Source: Arachis hypogaea
Lineage: Eukaryota > Streptophyta > Magnoliopsida > Fabales > Fabaceae
Length of the DNA stretch: 64,000 nt
NCBI RefSeq assembly: GCF_003086295.3
Contig: NC_092053.1
Location: 91,484,745-91,548,744 of the forward strand
Direction of reading: 5' to 3'
Shown piece after piece: positions 34,130 to 46,639 of this stretch (its first letter is position 1; each line of letters opens with the position of its first letter). A program made the translations under genes and the position numbers. The notes under the pieces are model-generated. The model worked only from the letters and a program-made list of their open reading frames with translations, was not told where the DNA came from and did not search any database.

Positions 34130-35387
34130 TGATAAACCACTATTTTATGGTTTATCTTGTGCTCAATTGAGTGGTTTTTATCAACTCTTTACCCACTTAT
34201 TCATACTATTTGCATGGTTTTACTTTTTGCTTCCTGATTTTGTGCTATGATTGAAAACATGCTTCTTTGGCCTTATATTTGCTAATATTAATCTTCTATT
34301 ATTACCATTCGATGCCTTGATATGTGCATTAAGTGATTTCAGAGATTACAGGGCAGGAATGACTTAGAGGATGGAAAGGAAGCATGCAAAAGTGGAAGGA
34401 ATACAAGAAACTGAAGGAACTGCTAAAGCTGTCCAGCCTGACCTCCTGGTACTAAATTGACCATAACTTGATCAATAGAGGTCCAAATGACACGGTTCTA
34501 GTTGATTTGGAAAGCTAACATCCGGGGCTTCACAACAATATATAATTTGCCATACCTGCCCCGAAGCCAGGTGACGTGAACGCGTGGATCACACGGACGC
34601 GTGACCTGGCAAAAGTGCAATCCGCGCAAACGCGTGGACGACGCCTCCGCGTCACTTTGCCGCGACCTGTACATACCAAAAATTGCTGGGGGCGATTTCT
34701 GGGCTGTTTTTGACCCAGTTTTTGGCCCAGAAAATATAGATTAGAGGCTATAAAGTGGGGGAATGCATCCATTCATCATATACAACATACATTCATACAT
34801 AGTTTAAGGATTTAGATGTAGCTTTTAGGGAGAGAGGTTCTCTCCTCTCTCTTAGAATTTAGGATTAGGATTCCTCTTAAAGGAATTAGGATTTCTTCTT
34901 CTCAATTTCCAAGTTTAATATTCCTTTTATTTATTTTCTCAATTTAGTTTATGAACTCTTTATGTTTGGATTGATTTTCTTTTATTAATGCAATTTGAGG
35001 TATTTCAGAATTATGATTGCTTTTCTTTATTTATATAAATAATTTAGATTTTTCCCTTTTGGCTTTGGTTGATTAATTGGTGACTTTTGAGTTGTCAAAC
35101 TCATCGTGATTGATAATTGTTATCTTTGCTGATTGATTTAAATTCCTATAACTCTAGTCTTTTCTTAGGAGTTGACTAGGACTTTTGGTGTTAAATTGAT
35201 TTATCCACTTGACTTACCTTCATAGTTAGAGGTTGACTTAGTGAGAGCAAAATATAATTCTCATCACCATTGATAAGGATAACTAGGATAGGACTTCTAA
35301 TTTTCATACCGTGCCAAGAGTTTTATTAGCTATAGATTTATTAATTCCTGCAATCTATTTTTCTCATTCAAACCTTTTTCAAAAACA
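34130..35387 (+). repeat. LTR L (TGATAAAC type), right end cut by J
   Basis: It starts TGATAAACCACTATTTT. It is LTR-like throughout: tttgatgccttgatatg-type text, gaagcatgcaaaagtgg, an acgcg minisatellite at 34560-34665, TATAAAG at 34749-34755, and the gagagaggttctctcctctc block. It ends at about 35387, where the LTR of J begins. No PBS is present in the window, so whether it is a solo LTR or the 5' LTR of an element is open. Confidence 0.7.
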
Positions 35388-37100
35388 GAACAGAACGCAT
35401 TTTCCTTAGATATGTGCGCGCATAACCTGTGCTAGCTCTGCAAACATAACGCATTTTCTTGCTTGTGCATGCGCACAGGTTTGTGCATCCGTACAGATCA
35501 ATATTTTCACAGGGTTGTGCGTCCGCACAAGGCTGTGCGTGCGAACATATAAGAAAATCCTGAAATTCTGCAACTTAGCAGAATTTCAGACTTTTAACAC
35601 CAACTTTGAATGATCATAACTCCCTCTACAAAATTTCAAATTTCATAAATTTTAAATGGATGTAAAGGGTTTTCAAAGATCTTTAATTCTAAACAAATTT
35701 CAATCAATTTCGAAAACCAAGGCAAAAGCTATGATCAGACAAAGGTCACCAAAATCTCATTTTTACCAAAGTTCACAATTACCACCATTTCTTACCATAC
35801 CCATTCCAAATCATACCAAACCAATCCAAACTGCCTTTTTCTTCAAAATCCACACTTTATTTCACAATTACACTAAGTTTACCACATTTCTATTCACATC
35901 TCATCATCTCCAACATCAACATCAATATATCACATATAACACATTCTAATCAAACTTCTTTCACACTTTCCAACCACTTTACCAATTCATCAATTCCCAC
36001 ATCACACATTTTATCACAATTCACTTTTCAAATTCACACAATCAATCATCATCGCCATATCATCACCAATTCATAATAAATCATCATACATCAATATTCA
36101 CAACTCATCAACCATTATAATTCATACATATCCTATAGGTCACTAGACTAAGTGTCCATGAATATTATATACTACATAGAGGAAATAAAAACCATACCTT
36201 GGCCGATTCCCTATATGCACCAAAATCCAAGATGAGCACCAACAAGCTCTCAACTCCAAACCAAGCTTCAATTCCACTTCAACAAACACCAATATGTTCC
36301 AATAGCTCCCAAACTCACAATAATCAAGCTATATACATATGAATCACCATAAATCAACCTAGGGTTAAAATAAACATAATCTCACAAGGATTTAAGAGCT
36401 CTTACCTTTTCCAACAGATTTGATAGCACAATCCAAAGCTAAGCAAGGATTAGAGCAAACCTAAACATCCAAAATCACAAAAACTCACTTGATCCAAAAC
36501 CCTAGAAACCCGAAATTTAGAGGAGAGGAACTGGGAAGATTTCAAACTTTCCTTACCAGTTTCTTACATGGGTTTTGTAGAGCTCTTTACAAGAAACACG
36601 TAGCCGCTGATGGCACGTAAATCGGAGCACCGTAGCTCGAGATATCGCGAAGAGAAGAGAGGTGTGAATAGTGTTCTCTTCTTCCTCTCCTTCCTTCTCT
36701 CAAATCTGAAGTGTGTGTGTGTTTTATGAGGTGAGGGTTCATTAATGAACCCTTATATATGTTGGGTTTGGGCCCAACTTGGGCCCGGTCCAACCTGTTA
36801 GCATTTTTAGCCCGTTTGGCCCATCTTCGGGCCAAACCTTTAAAATTAACGCCCGATTTCTGACTTCTAATATTTTTCTAAGGTTTTTGACTGTTTTCAC
36901 TTCTTCTCGTGCGGTACCAGGCAGACTTGAACTGGTTCAACCGGTTCAACTGCCGGTTCACAGTTTTTCGCAGAAAATACATTTTCTGACTCAGAAAAAC
37001 CTACTGAGTCTAAAAATCACCTTTAAATCCTCAAATTCTCTCTTTAACTTTTCGAAATATAACCACTTAATTAACCGGTTGATTAATTTCTCTTCTTACA
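35388..37100 (-). repeat. 3' LTR of chromovirus J
   Basis: On the minus strand it appears to start TGTAAGAAGAG at 37100, directly after a truncated pol end. It contains gggcccaactt blocks and TATATAAG (36752-36759), then an A/C-rich stretch with a pyrimidine bias on one strand (35750-36130), and a tgtgcgtgcgca cluster (35400-35550). The same layout is seen in K. Both ends are approximate. No gene is seen. Confidence 0.6.
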
Positions 37101-38540
37101 ATTTTAGCCTGACTCCAAGCGACTTTAACCAATGAAACCTCTTTTCTGTGTAATCGTTTGATGTTGGTGTCGTCAATTCTAACCGGAATTTCTTGAAGTG
37201 TCAAATATTCTTTCACTTGAACCGATTCAGGTTCTAGGACATGATTGGAATCAGGAGTATACTTCTGAAGCTGCGATACGTGAAACATGTCATGCAGGTT
37301 CAAAAGATGTAGAGGTAAGACTATACAGTAAGCTACTAGCCCAATTCTCTTCAGAATCTGAAACGGACCCATATAATGAGGCTTTAGCTTCTTTGTTTTG
37401 ATCGTTCTACCCATTCCGATTTTTGGTGTGACCTTTAGGAACACATGCTCCTCTTCCTCAAACTCTAAAGGTTTTCGCCTTTGATTGGTGTAGCTTTTTC
37501 TGCCGGCTCTGAGCAGTAAGCATTAGGTTCTAGACTTTCTTGATCTTTTCGGTAGTTTCAGCTACCAACTAGGCCCTAACAAGCTTGCTTTCCCAGCTTC
37601 ATACCAGCATAGTGGAGATTGGCACCTTCTCCCATATTGAGCAACAAACGAAGCCATTCCGATGTTCTCATGGTAGCTGTTATTCGCAAACTCCACTAGC
37701 AGCATATACCAATCCCAACTCGCCGGCTGGTCCAAAACACAAGACCTCAACATATCCTCTAAGGTTTGGATTGTCCTTACTGATTGGCCATCGGTTTGCA
37801 GATGGTATGCTATACTTAAGCTCAACTAAGTTCCAAACGTCCATTGGAAAGCTCCCCAGAATCTAGAAGTGAAACTAGATCTTTGTTGGAGATTATGGTG
37901 GTAGGTACGCCATGTAACCTCACAATTTCTTTTATGTACAAACGTGGTAGCTCCTCTAAGGTACAATTCATCCGAATGGGTAAAAAGTGAGCCGACTTTG
38001 TTAGCCGATCCACAATCACCTAAATAGCGTCAGATCCAGCTCAAGTTCTTCGTAAACTTGACACAAAATCCATTGTGATGCTTTCCCACTTCTATTGCGG
38101 AATTTCTAAAGGTTGAAGGGTAACGGATGGTCTCTTATGTTCAATTTTGACTTTCTGAGAGGTTAGGCACTTAGATACATACGACGCCACATCGACTTTC
38201 ATTCATGACCACCAAAACATTGCCTTCAGATCATGGTACTTCTTAGTACCTCCCGGGTGAATAAAGAATTCGCTCCTATGTGCCTCTTTCAAGATATCTT
38301 GTCGTAAATTCCCAATATTTGGCACGCAAATCCTACCCTCGTACCTCCATGTTCCGTCTCCATCCCACGAAACTCCACATCGCTTTCCTTTCTCAATTGC
38401 CGACAACATCTTCTGCAGCTCCTGATCGTCTTGTTGAGCTTTTAAGACTTCAGACCTAAAATCCTTGAAACTTGCAATTGACTTAAACACAGAGTTCCAG
38501 ACACTTCTCTGATACCCAAGTTCAGATTCTCAAATGCCTT
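37101..38540 (-). pseudogene. Integrase and C-terminal end of chromovirus J
   Basis: Fragments in minus-strand order: zinc-finger part with KEAHRSEFFIHPGGTKKYHD and MFWW (38490-38203); core IVDRLTKSAHFLPI (first Asp); IISNKDLVS where the second catalytic Asp is Asn; and YHLQTDGQSVRTIQTLEDML where the Glu is Val. The last part (37444-37100) is KLKPHYMGPFQILKRIG (GPY/F) and LHDMFHVSQLQKY with a chromovirus-type tail that breaks off after VKVAWSQ, at the beginning of the chromodomain-like segment. It has many frameshifts and is not functional. Confidence 0.78.
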
Positions 38541-39880
38541 TCTTCTTCTGGAAGCATCATCCAAGTAGCACATAATGACTTTCAACTCAAAGCGTCAGCC
38601 ACAACATTAGATTTTTCTGGGTGGTAGTTTAACTCAAAATCGTAATCTTTTAGTAGCTCCATCCACCACCTCTGACGTATATTTGGTTCTTTTTTATTGA
38701 AAAGATACTTTAAACTCTTGTGGTTCGAGAAGACTTGAAATTTGACGCCATATAGATAATGTCTCTATACTTTCAGAGCAAACACAACTGCAGCCAATTT
38801 AAGATCGTGAGTCGAATAATTCATTTTGTGTGGTCTCAACTGTCGTGACGCGTATGCCACAATATTATGGTGTTGCATCAGCACACACCCCAGACCCTTC
38901 AATGATGCATCACAGTATACCTCAAAAGGTTCATTTGGCTCAGGCAACACTAACACAAGTGCAGTGCTCAGTTTCTACTTTAACGCTTGAAAACTTTCCT
39001 CGCATTCAGGGGTCCAAACAAATGGGACATCCTTCCTAGTTAGCTTAGTCAAAGGCAAAGCAAGCTGCGAGAAACCTTTGATAAATCTCCGATAATAACC
39101 CGCCAAATCTAAGAAACTCCCAATTTCCATCACAGAGGTTGGTTGCCCCCAGTTCATTACCGCCTCAACTTTAGCAGGATCCACCGTAATTCCTTGTTCA
39201 CTTACCACATGACCAAGAAACTTCACTTTATTCTTCCAGAATTCGCATTTAGATAGCCTGGCGTACAATTTTCTTTCCTTCAGAATCTATAGCACAATCC
39301 GCAAGTGATTCGCATGTTCTTCTTCGGTCCTAGAATAGATGAGGATGTCATCAATGAATTTGTCTAAAAACAGACAGACCGCCAGGGCATTGGTTAACCT
39401 GAAAGATATTATCGTATATTCATAGTGGCCGTAACGAGTTCTGAAAGCAGTCTTCGGAATGTCTTCGTCTCTCAGTCTTATCTGTTGATATTTGATAACC
39501 AGATCTAAGCTCAATCTTAGAAAATACTCCAACACCCTGTAATTGGTCCATCAGGTCGTTGATTCTTGGTAATGGATATTTATTCTTCACAGTGACTTTG
39601 TTCAATTGCCAGTAATTTACACACATACGCATACTCCCACCCTTTTTCTTCATCAGTAATACTGGTGCTCCCACGGAGAAACACTTAGTCAGATGAAATT
39701 TTTACTCATCAGTTCTTCCAGCTGAGATTTAAGTTCTGCAAATTCTGACGGTTACATTCTGTAAGGCACAATTGAGATTGGTTCGGCCCCAGGTATCAAC
39801 TCAATTGCAAACTTGATTTCTCGAGAAGGAGGGAATTCAGGAATGTCATCCGAAAACATTTTAGAAAACTTGCTCACAAC
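38541..39880 (-). pseudogene. pol: RT and RNase H of chromovirus J, degraded
   Basis: Pieces: [20 protein letters not shown] and [20 protein letters not shown] (39674-39560); [19 protein letters not shown]; catalytic FIDDILIYS (about 39345); LSKCEFWKNKVKFLGHVVS and AGYYRRFIKGFSQ; and RNase H with [16 protein letters not shown], where the usual [12 protein letters not shown] reads [12 protein letters not shown], losing an acidic residue. Frame changes occur at about 39535, 39280 and 38960. The sequence is of the Tekay/Del kind. Confidence 0.78.
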
Positions 39881-40605
39881 CTGAATCTATTTTAAACTTT
39901 GCTCCTCGCCCGACACATTCACAGCTAACAGCATAACGCCTTGATATTCATATTCAGAACAGTTTACTACCACGGAGTTCAAACAGTATCCCTTCGCCAC
40001 AACCGGTCCTTCCGACCATTCTAGCATAAAATGCAACGACCTTTCAGAACAGTCAAGTAGAATGCGATTCTTAGATAACCAATCTAATTCCAAGATGAGA
40101 TAAAGACCAGTCATCGGAAACCAAATTAGATCATGAACAAAATCTCGCTGTTTAACTCAGAACGAAACTTGTGGACAACCGAATCTAGTCACAATAGCTT
40201 CAGAAGTAGCATTATGCACTTTTATATCATAAGTCAACACAACTATCTTCATTCCTAACTCAATAGCCTTCTCGAATGCTATGAATAAATGTGTCACCCC
40301 AGAATCAAATAAGGCATTTAAAATTTTACCATCCATTTCATCGTTACCTCTAATCAATGTCCTGGATCCCTCGACACCTGCAGTAGATGTAGTGAATACT
40401 CGCCCTGGTTGCTGTGCTCTCCCGGCTTTATACTTCTTTTTTTTAGACAGTTCCAGGACATATATCCGGCTTTTCCACAAAAGTAACACACTCTTAGTCC
40501 AGCTCTGCACGGAGTTCCAGGATGGTAACTCCCGCACCTCTGGCAAGTCATCCCATTTTGTGACTACTTCCCAAATTTTCTCCCTCGATGATCATTGTTG
40601 TTAGG
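39881..40605 (-). pseudogene. Gag zinc knuckle and protease of chromovirus J
   Basis: The minus strand from 40551 gives CRAGLRVCYFCGKAGYMSWN with the following Cys, a CCHC knuckle whose His is Tyr, a C-to-T type change. Protease follows with NALFDSGVTHLFI (DSG active site) and later LELDWLSKNRILLDC. The 5' part of gag is cut off at 40606, where the LTR of D starts. Confidence 0.72.
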
Positions 40606-41727
40606 TGATAAACTCCATTTGTAAGGTTTATCTTGTGTTGAATTTAGAGGGTTTTATCATCTTTTCCCATATTTATTCAATGAAATAGCATGGTTTTATA
40701 ACTTCTCCTTTAGTTATGCTTAAGAGTGAAAACATACTTTTTAGGTCTTAAAATAGCTAAAGTTATTTCACCTTAATTTCATTAGATGCCTTGATACGTT
40801 TGTTAAGTGATTTCAGATTTAGGAGGCAAAGATTGGATCAAGGGAATGAAGGAAAAGCATGTATAAATGGAGAACTCATGAAGAAATGAAGGAATCGCAA
40901 AAGCTGTCAAGCCGACCTCTTCGCACTTAATCGACCATAACTTGAGCTACAGAGGTCCAAATGATGCGGTTCTAGTTGCGTTGGAAAGTTAACATCTGGA
41001 TCTTCAAAATGATATAAGATTTGCCATAGTTTCATCGCGGATAGAGGCACTCACGTGCACGGTATGCGTAAGTGTCGATGGTTGCACACAATTCACTTAA
41101 TGCAACTCGTGGCCAGCAATTTTAGAAGCCTTGTGGGCCTAATCCAACTCATTTCTGATGCTATTTAAGCCAAGGATTGAAGGGAAATTAACATACTTTC
41201 ACACATTAGTTTAGTTTAGTTTAATTTTTGGAGGAAAAGTTAGTTTTAGAGAGAGAAGCTCTTACTTCTCTCTAGGATTAGAATTAGGATTAGGTTTAGA
41301 TTAAGATCTACTTCTTCTTCTTCTCTCTTAATTTTCCTCTTTCATCCTTAATTGTTCTTTTGTAATTGTAGCATTCTACTTCTCTTGTAATTCCTTTGCA
41401 TTGTTAGTTGTAGCTTATGAACTTTCTTTTGTAGATCTATATTTCTTCCTCAATGCAATTAGTAAGTTCTTTGTTGTTTCATAATTATTTTGCCTTTCTA
41501 TTGTTAATCTCTTGCTTTTATAGTTGTAGATTTCTTTAATTCTTTCAATTAATAATGTTTGCCTTTATTGCCTTCTATGTGTTTGTTGAAATGCCTCTTC
41601 TAGATATGAGTTAGATTCTGTTCCTCTTGGCTTGGGAAGGTAACTTAGGAACTCTTGAGTTACTAATGTCTAAGTAATTGATGATTGGGAGCCATTAACT
41701 CTAGATCTCACTAATTGATTTGGTGGA
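40606..41727 (+). repeat. LTR1 of D, left part
   Basis: It starts TGATAAACTCCATTTG and matches LTR2 (from 57918) base for base with scattered differences. TATTTAAG at 41162-41169 is the likely TATA box. It is interrupted after GTGGA (41723-41727) by element E. Confidence 0.9.
41723..41727 (+). other. Left target-site duplication of E
   Basis: GTGGA, repeated at 52521-52525. The uninterrupted LTR2 has a single gtgga at the same place (about 59034). Confidence 0.95.
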
Positions 41728-43370
41728 TGGTGCACGAAATTGTGATCTCTGGTAATGGCTCCAAAAACTTGGTGCTCTAATCTCAATTCATAATTTGTCA
41801 CAACTTCGATACAACTAACCAGCAAGTGCACTGGGACGTCCAAGTAATAAACCTTACGTGAGTAAGGGTCGATCCCACGGAGATTGTTGGTATGAAGCAA
41901 GCTATGGTCACCTTGTAAATCTCAGTCAGGTGGATAATAAAATAGTTATGGAGTTTTCGAATTTAAATAATAAAAGAGGGATAGAAATACTTATGTAATT
42001 CATTGGTGAGGATTTCAGATAAGCGCATAGAGATGCTTTCGTTCCTCTGAATCTCTGCTTTCCCGCTGTCTTCATCCAATCAATCTTACTCCTTTCCATG
42101 GCTGGCTATATGCAAGGGCATCACCGTTGTCAATGGTTACATCCCCTCCTCTTGTGAAAATGGTCCAAATGCTCTGTCACAGCACGGCTAATCATCTGAG
42201 GTTCTCGATCATGCTGGAATAGGATTCACCCTCCTTTTGCGTCTGTCACTACGCCCAGCAATCGCGAGTTTGAAGCTCGTCACAGTCATTCAATCCCAAA
42301 ATCCTACTCGAAATACCACAGACAAGGTTTAGACTTTCCAGATTCTCATGAATGCCGCCATCAATCTAGCTTACACCACGAAGATTCTGATTAAGAGATC
42401 CAAGAGATAGTCATTCAATCGAAGGTAGAACGGAAGTGGCTGTCAGGCACGCGTTCATATGGAATAATGATGATTGTCACGTTCATCACATTATGGTTGA
42501 AGTGCGAATGAATATCTTAGAAGCGGAATAAGTTGAATTGAATAGAAAAATAGTAGTACTTTGCATTAATCTTTGAGAAACAGCAGAGCTCCACACCTTA
42601 ATCTATGGAGTGTAGAAACTCTACCGTATGAAAATACACAAGTGAATAGAGGGTAGGCATGGCCGAGTGGCCAGCCCCCAAACGTGATCAATAGATCAAA
42701 AGATAATCCAAAGATGGTTCCAAAGATGATCACAAGATGTCTAATACAATAGTAAAAAGTCCTATTTATAATAAACTATCTACTAGGGTTTACAGAAGTA
42801 AGTAATTGATGCATAAATCCACTTCCGGGACCCACTTGGGGTGTGCTTGGGCTGAGCTTGAATGTTACACGTGCAGAGGCTCTTTCTGGAGTTGAACGCC
42901 AGGTTGTAACGTATTTCTGGCATTCAACTCTGGTTTGTGACTTGTTTCTGGCGTTTAACTCCAGACAACAGCGTAGAACTTGCATTCAACGCCCTTTTAC
43001 GTCGTCAATCCTTATTCAAAGTATGGACTATTATACATTGCTAGAAAGCCATGGATGTCTACTTTCTAACGCAATTGGAAGAGCGCCATTTTGAGTTCTG
43101 TAGCTCCAGAAAATTCATTTTGAGTGAAGGGAGGTCAGAATCCAACAGCATCAGCAGTCCTTCTTCAACCTCTGTATCTGATTTTTGCTCAAGTCCCTCA
43201 ATTTCAGCCAGAAAATACCTGAAATCACAGAAAAATACACAAACTCATAGTGAAGTCTAGAAATGTGAATTTAACATAAAAACTAATGAAAACATCCCTA
43301 AAAGTAGCTAGATTATACTAAAAACATACTAAAAACAATGCCAAAAAGCGTATAAATTATCCGCTCATCA
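41728..43370 (-). repeat. 3' LTR of E
   Basis: 1643 bp. Minus-strand TGATGAGCGG to TCGTGCACCA. TATAAATAGG lies at 42761-42770. It carries ctggcgttta-type motifs (42870-42990). Just inside the left end (41730-41790) is a decayed second PBS (taatggctccaaaaact). Confidence 0.93.
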
Positions 43371-43408
43371 CAACACCAAACTTAAATTGTTGCTTGTCCC
43401 CAAGCAAC
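43371..43408 (-). promoter_or_regulatory. Stem-loop plus PPT of E, LTR-adjacent
   Basis: Minus strand: GTTGCTTG-GGGA-CAAGCAAC, a perfect 8-bp stem with a GGGA loop (43389-43408), then aatttaag and TTTGGTGTTG ending at the LTR. Element P has the identical arrangement at 62970-63007. Confidence 0.85.
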
Positions 43409-44527
43409 TGAAAATAAAATAGGATAAAAAGAAGAGAATATACTATAAATTCCAAACTATCAATGAAACATAGCTCTAATTAAATGAGCGGGACTTGTAG
43501 CTTTTTGCCTTTTGAATAGTTTTGGCATCTCACTTTATCCATTGAAGTTCAGAATGATTGGCTTCTATAGGAACTCAGAGTTCAGATAGTGTTATTGATT
43601 CTCCTAGTTCAGTATGTTGATTCTTGAACACAGCTACTTTATGAGTCTTGGCCGTGGCCCTAAGCACTTTGTTTTGCAGTATTACCACCGGATACATAAA
43701 TGCCACAGACACATAATTGGGTGAACCTTTTCAGATTGTGACTCAGCTTTGCTAAAGTCCCCATTAGAGGTGTCCAGGGTTCTTAAGCACACTCTTCTTT
43801 TGTTTTGGACCTTGACTTTAATCGCTCAGTCTCAAGTTTTCACTTGACACCTTCACGCCACAAGCACATGGTTAGGGACAGTTTGGTTTAGCCGCTTAGG
43901 CCAGGATTTTATTCCTTTGGGCCCTCCTATCCACTGATGCTCAAAGCCTTGGGATCCTTTTTATTGCCCTTGCCTTTTAGTTTTAAGGGTTACTGGCTTT
44001 TTGCTCTTGCCTCTTGGTTTTAAGAGCTTTTGGCTTTTTCTGCTTGCTTTTTCTTTTTTTTTTTCTATTTTTTTTCGCTATTTTTTTTCTCTTTTTTTTT
44101 TCTGCAAGCTTTGTTTCTTTGCTGCTTTTTCTTGCTTCAAGAATCATTTTTATGATTTTTCAGATTATCAAATAACATGTCTCCTTGTCATCATTCTTTC
44201 AAGAGCCAACATATTTAACATTCTTAAACAACAACTTCAAAAGACATATGCACTGCTCAAGCATTCATTCAGAAAACAAGAAGCATTGTCACCACATCAA
44301 CATAATTAAACTAAGTTCAAGGATAAATTTGAAATTCATGTACTTCTTATTCTTTTGAATTAAAATATTTTTCATTTAAGAGAGGTGATGGATTCATAGG
44401 ACATTCATAACTTTAAGACAAAGTTACTAAATACTAATGATCATGTAATGAAGACACAAACATAGATAAGCACTTAACATAGAGAAAACGAAAAACAGAG
44501 AATGTAAGAACAAGGAATGAGTCCACC
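43409..44527 (-). other. 3' noncoding region of E
   Basis: No gene is seen. It contains a T-rich tract (44040-44110; A-rich on the sense strand) and a small conserved hairpin TCAAGT-GAAA-ACTTGA (43832-43847, sense strand) in a segment shared with P and, twice, with B. Confidence 0.6.
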
Positions 44528-45676
44528 TTAGTGATGGTGACGTTTTCTTCTTGAGGAACCAATGATGTCCTTGAGCTCTTCTATGTCTCTTCCTTGTCTT
44601 TGTTGCTCCTCCCTCATTGCTTTTTTATCTTCTCTTATTTCATGAAGGATGATGGAGTGCTCTTGATGTTCCACCCTTAGTTGTCCCATGTTGGAACTTA
44701 ATTCTCCTAGGGAGGTGTTGATTTGCTCCCAATAGTTTTGTGGAGGAAAATGCATTTGAGGCATCTCCAGGATCTCATGGTGATGAGCTTTCTGTGCCTC
44801 TTGAGCTCCATGAATGGGCTCTCTTGCTTGCTCCATCCTTTTCTTAGTGATGGGCTTCTCTTCCTCAATGTGAATGTCTCCTTCTATGAAAGCTCCAGCT
44901 GAGTAACATAGATGGCAAATAAGATGAGGAAAAGCTAGCCTTGCCCCAGGGGAGGGCTTTTCGGCTATTTTGTAGAGTTCAAGGGAGATGACTTCATGAA
45001 CTTCTACTTCTTCTCCAATCATGATGCTATGGATCATGATGGCCCGATCCACAGTAACTTCAGATTGGTTGCTAGTGGGGATGATGGAGCGTTGGATGAA
45101 CTCCAACCATCCTCTAGCCACAGGCTTGAGGTCCAGTCTTCTTAGTTGAACCGACTTGCCTTTGGAGTCAATCTTCCATTGAGCTCCTTCCACACATATG
45201 TCCATGAGGACTTGGTCCAACCTTTGATTAAAGTTGACCCTTCTAGTGTAGGGACGCTCATCTCCTTGCATCATAGGCAAGTTAAACGCCAACCTCACAT
45301 TCTCCGGACTAAAATCTAAGTATTTCCCCCGAACCATTGTAACATAATTCTTTGGATTCGGGTTCTTACTTTGATCATGGCTCCTAGTGATCCAGGCATT
45401 GGCATAGAACTCTTGAACCATTAGGATGCCGACTTGTTGGATGGGGTTTGTTAGAACTTCCCAACCTCTTCTTTGGATTTCATGTCGGATCTCCGGATAC
45501 TCATTTTTCTTGAGTTTGAAAGGGACCTCGGGGATCACCTTCTTCTTGGCCACAACATCATAGAAGTGGTCTTGATGGGTTTTGGAGATGAACCTTTCCA
45601 TCTCCCATGACTCAGAGGTGGAAGCTTTTGTCTTTCCTTTCCCTTTTCTAGAGGATTCTCCGGTCTTGGGTGCCAT
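44528..45676 (-). CDS. Putative plant transposon protein domain ORF of E, intact
   Basis: 382 codons from ATG 45676 with no stop. The N-terminus is Lys/Ser-rich (MAPKTGESSRKGKGKTKAST). The middle is the plant transposon protein-like domain: VQEFYANAWITRSHDQ, GKYLDFSPENVRLAFNLP, LKPVARGWLEFIQRSIIPTS, VTVDRAIMIHSIMIGEEVEV, ARLAFPHLICHLCYSAGA. The C-terminal third is charged and predicted coiled (NTSLGELSSNMGQLRVEHQE, then DKKAMREEQQRQGRD), ending RRKRHHH. Homologues sit after pol in Athila-type elements; here it sits after gag-protease only. No signal peptide or membrane segment is visible, so env-like is a positional label. Function is unknown. Confidence 0.8.
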   Translation of the reverse strand: MAPKTGESSRKGKGKTKASTSESWEMERFISKTHQDHFYDVVAKKKVIPEVPFKLKKNEYPEIRHEIQRRGWEVLTNPIQQVGILMVQEFYANAWITRSHDQSKNPNPKNYVTMVRGKYLDFSPENVRLAFNLPMMQGDERPYTRRVNFNQRLDQVLMDICVEGAQWKIDSKGKSVQLRRLDLKPVARGWLEFIQRSIIPTSNQSEVTVDRAIMIHSIMIGEEVEVHEVISLELYKIAEKPSPGARLAFPHLICHLCYSAGAFIEGDIHIEEEKPITKKRMEQAREPIHGAQEAQKAHHHEILEMPQMHFPPQNYWEQINTSLGELSSNMGQLRVEHQEHSIILHEIREDKKAMREEQQRQGRDIEELKDIIGSSRRKRHHH

Positions 45677-45712
45677 TAATGGTAATGGAAAAACAAAAAG
45701 CTTATGCTTTTA

Positions 45713-45749
45713 CCACACCAAACTTAGAATTTTGCTCGCCCTCGAGCAA
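45713..45749 (-). promoter_or_regulatory. Stem-loop plus PPT-like motif, inner copy (E)
   Basis: Minus strand: TTGCTCG-AGGG-CGAGCAA (perfect 7-bp stem, 45732-45749), then aattctaag and TTTGGTGTGG. The ORF at 45676 starts about 40 bases further on. Confidence 0.8.
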
Positions 45750-46189
45750 GAAAAGAAAGAATAGATGAAGAAGAAGAAGAAATGGGGGAGAGGGAGTAGG
45801 GGTTGTGTTTCGGCCAAGAAAGGGGAAGAGAGGGTTGTGTTGTGTGAATTTGAAGAAGAATGGAGGGCTATATATAGGGAAGGAGGGGGGTTAGGTTCGG
45901 CCATTTAGGGTGGGTTTGGTTGGGAAATTGATTTTGAATTTTGAAGGTAGGTGGTGTTTATGAGGTAGGTTTATGGGGAAGAGTGGATGGATGTGAGTGG
46001 TGAAGTGGTGATAGGGAAGAGAGATTGAGGTGATTGGTGAAGAGTTTTGGGGAAAAGTGTTTATGTGATTGTGTGAAAGAGGGGTGAGAAGAAGTGAGTG
46101 GAGGTAGGTGGGGATCCTGTGGGGTCCATAGATCCTGAGGTATTCAAGGATTTACAACCTTGCACCAAATTGGGCATGCAAAATGCCCT

Positions 46190-46450
46190 TGCACACAACT
46201 CTGGGCGTTCAGTGCCAGATTGGTGCTTGTTCTGGGCATTGAACGCCCATTTGTAGCCTATTTCTGGCGTTGAACGCCAGAACCATGCTTGTTCTGGGCG
46301 TTCAGCGCCAATTCTTCTCCAGGGTGCATTTCTGGCGTTCAAACGCCCAGATGCTGCCCATTTCTGGCGTTCAGTGCCAGAACCATGCTCTGTTCTGGCG
46401 TTGAACGCCCAAAACATGCTTCTTACTGGCGTTTAAATGCTAGTAAGGTC
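46190..46450 (-). repeat. GGCGTT-AACGCC minisatellite of E
   Basis: At least nine copies of ctggcgttgaacgccaga-type units, often in face-to-face pairs, between the post-pol stem-loop and the inner PPT-like copy. Confidence 0.85.
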
Positions 46451-46573
46451 TTCCTCCAGGGTGTGATTTTTCTTTTGCTGTTTTTGATTCCGTTTTCAAT
46501 TTTTATATTTATTTTGTGACTCCACGTGATCATGTACCTATAAAGACATATAACTAATAAAAATATAATAAAA

Positions 46574-46591
46574 ATTGGGTTGCCTCCCAAC
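46574..46591 (-). other. Post-pol stem-loop of E
   Basis: Minus strand: GTTGGG-AGGCAA-CCCAAT, five Watson-Crick pairs and one G-U. It is preceded by a gtcaagctattgacattaaa sequence close to that of F and B. E has no pol, yet the element is kept just after the protease ORF. Confidence 0.75.
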
Positions 46592-46639
46592 AAGCACTTC
46601 TTTAATGTCAATAGCTTGACAGTGGGCTCTCATGGAGCC

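Noticed and set aside
35656..35949. 97-codon plus-strand ORF in the J LTR
   Set aside because: A/C-rich LTR sequence. A comparable open stretch exists in the K LTR (22158-22490) without protein similarity.
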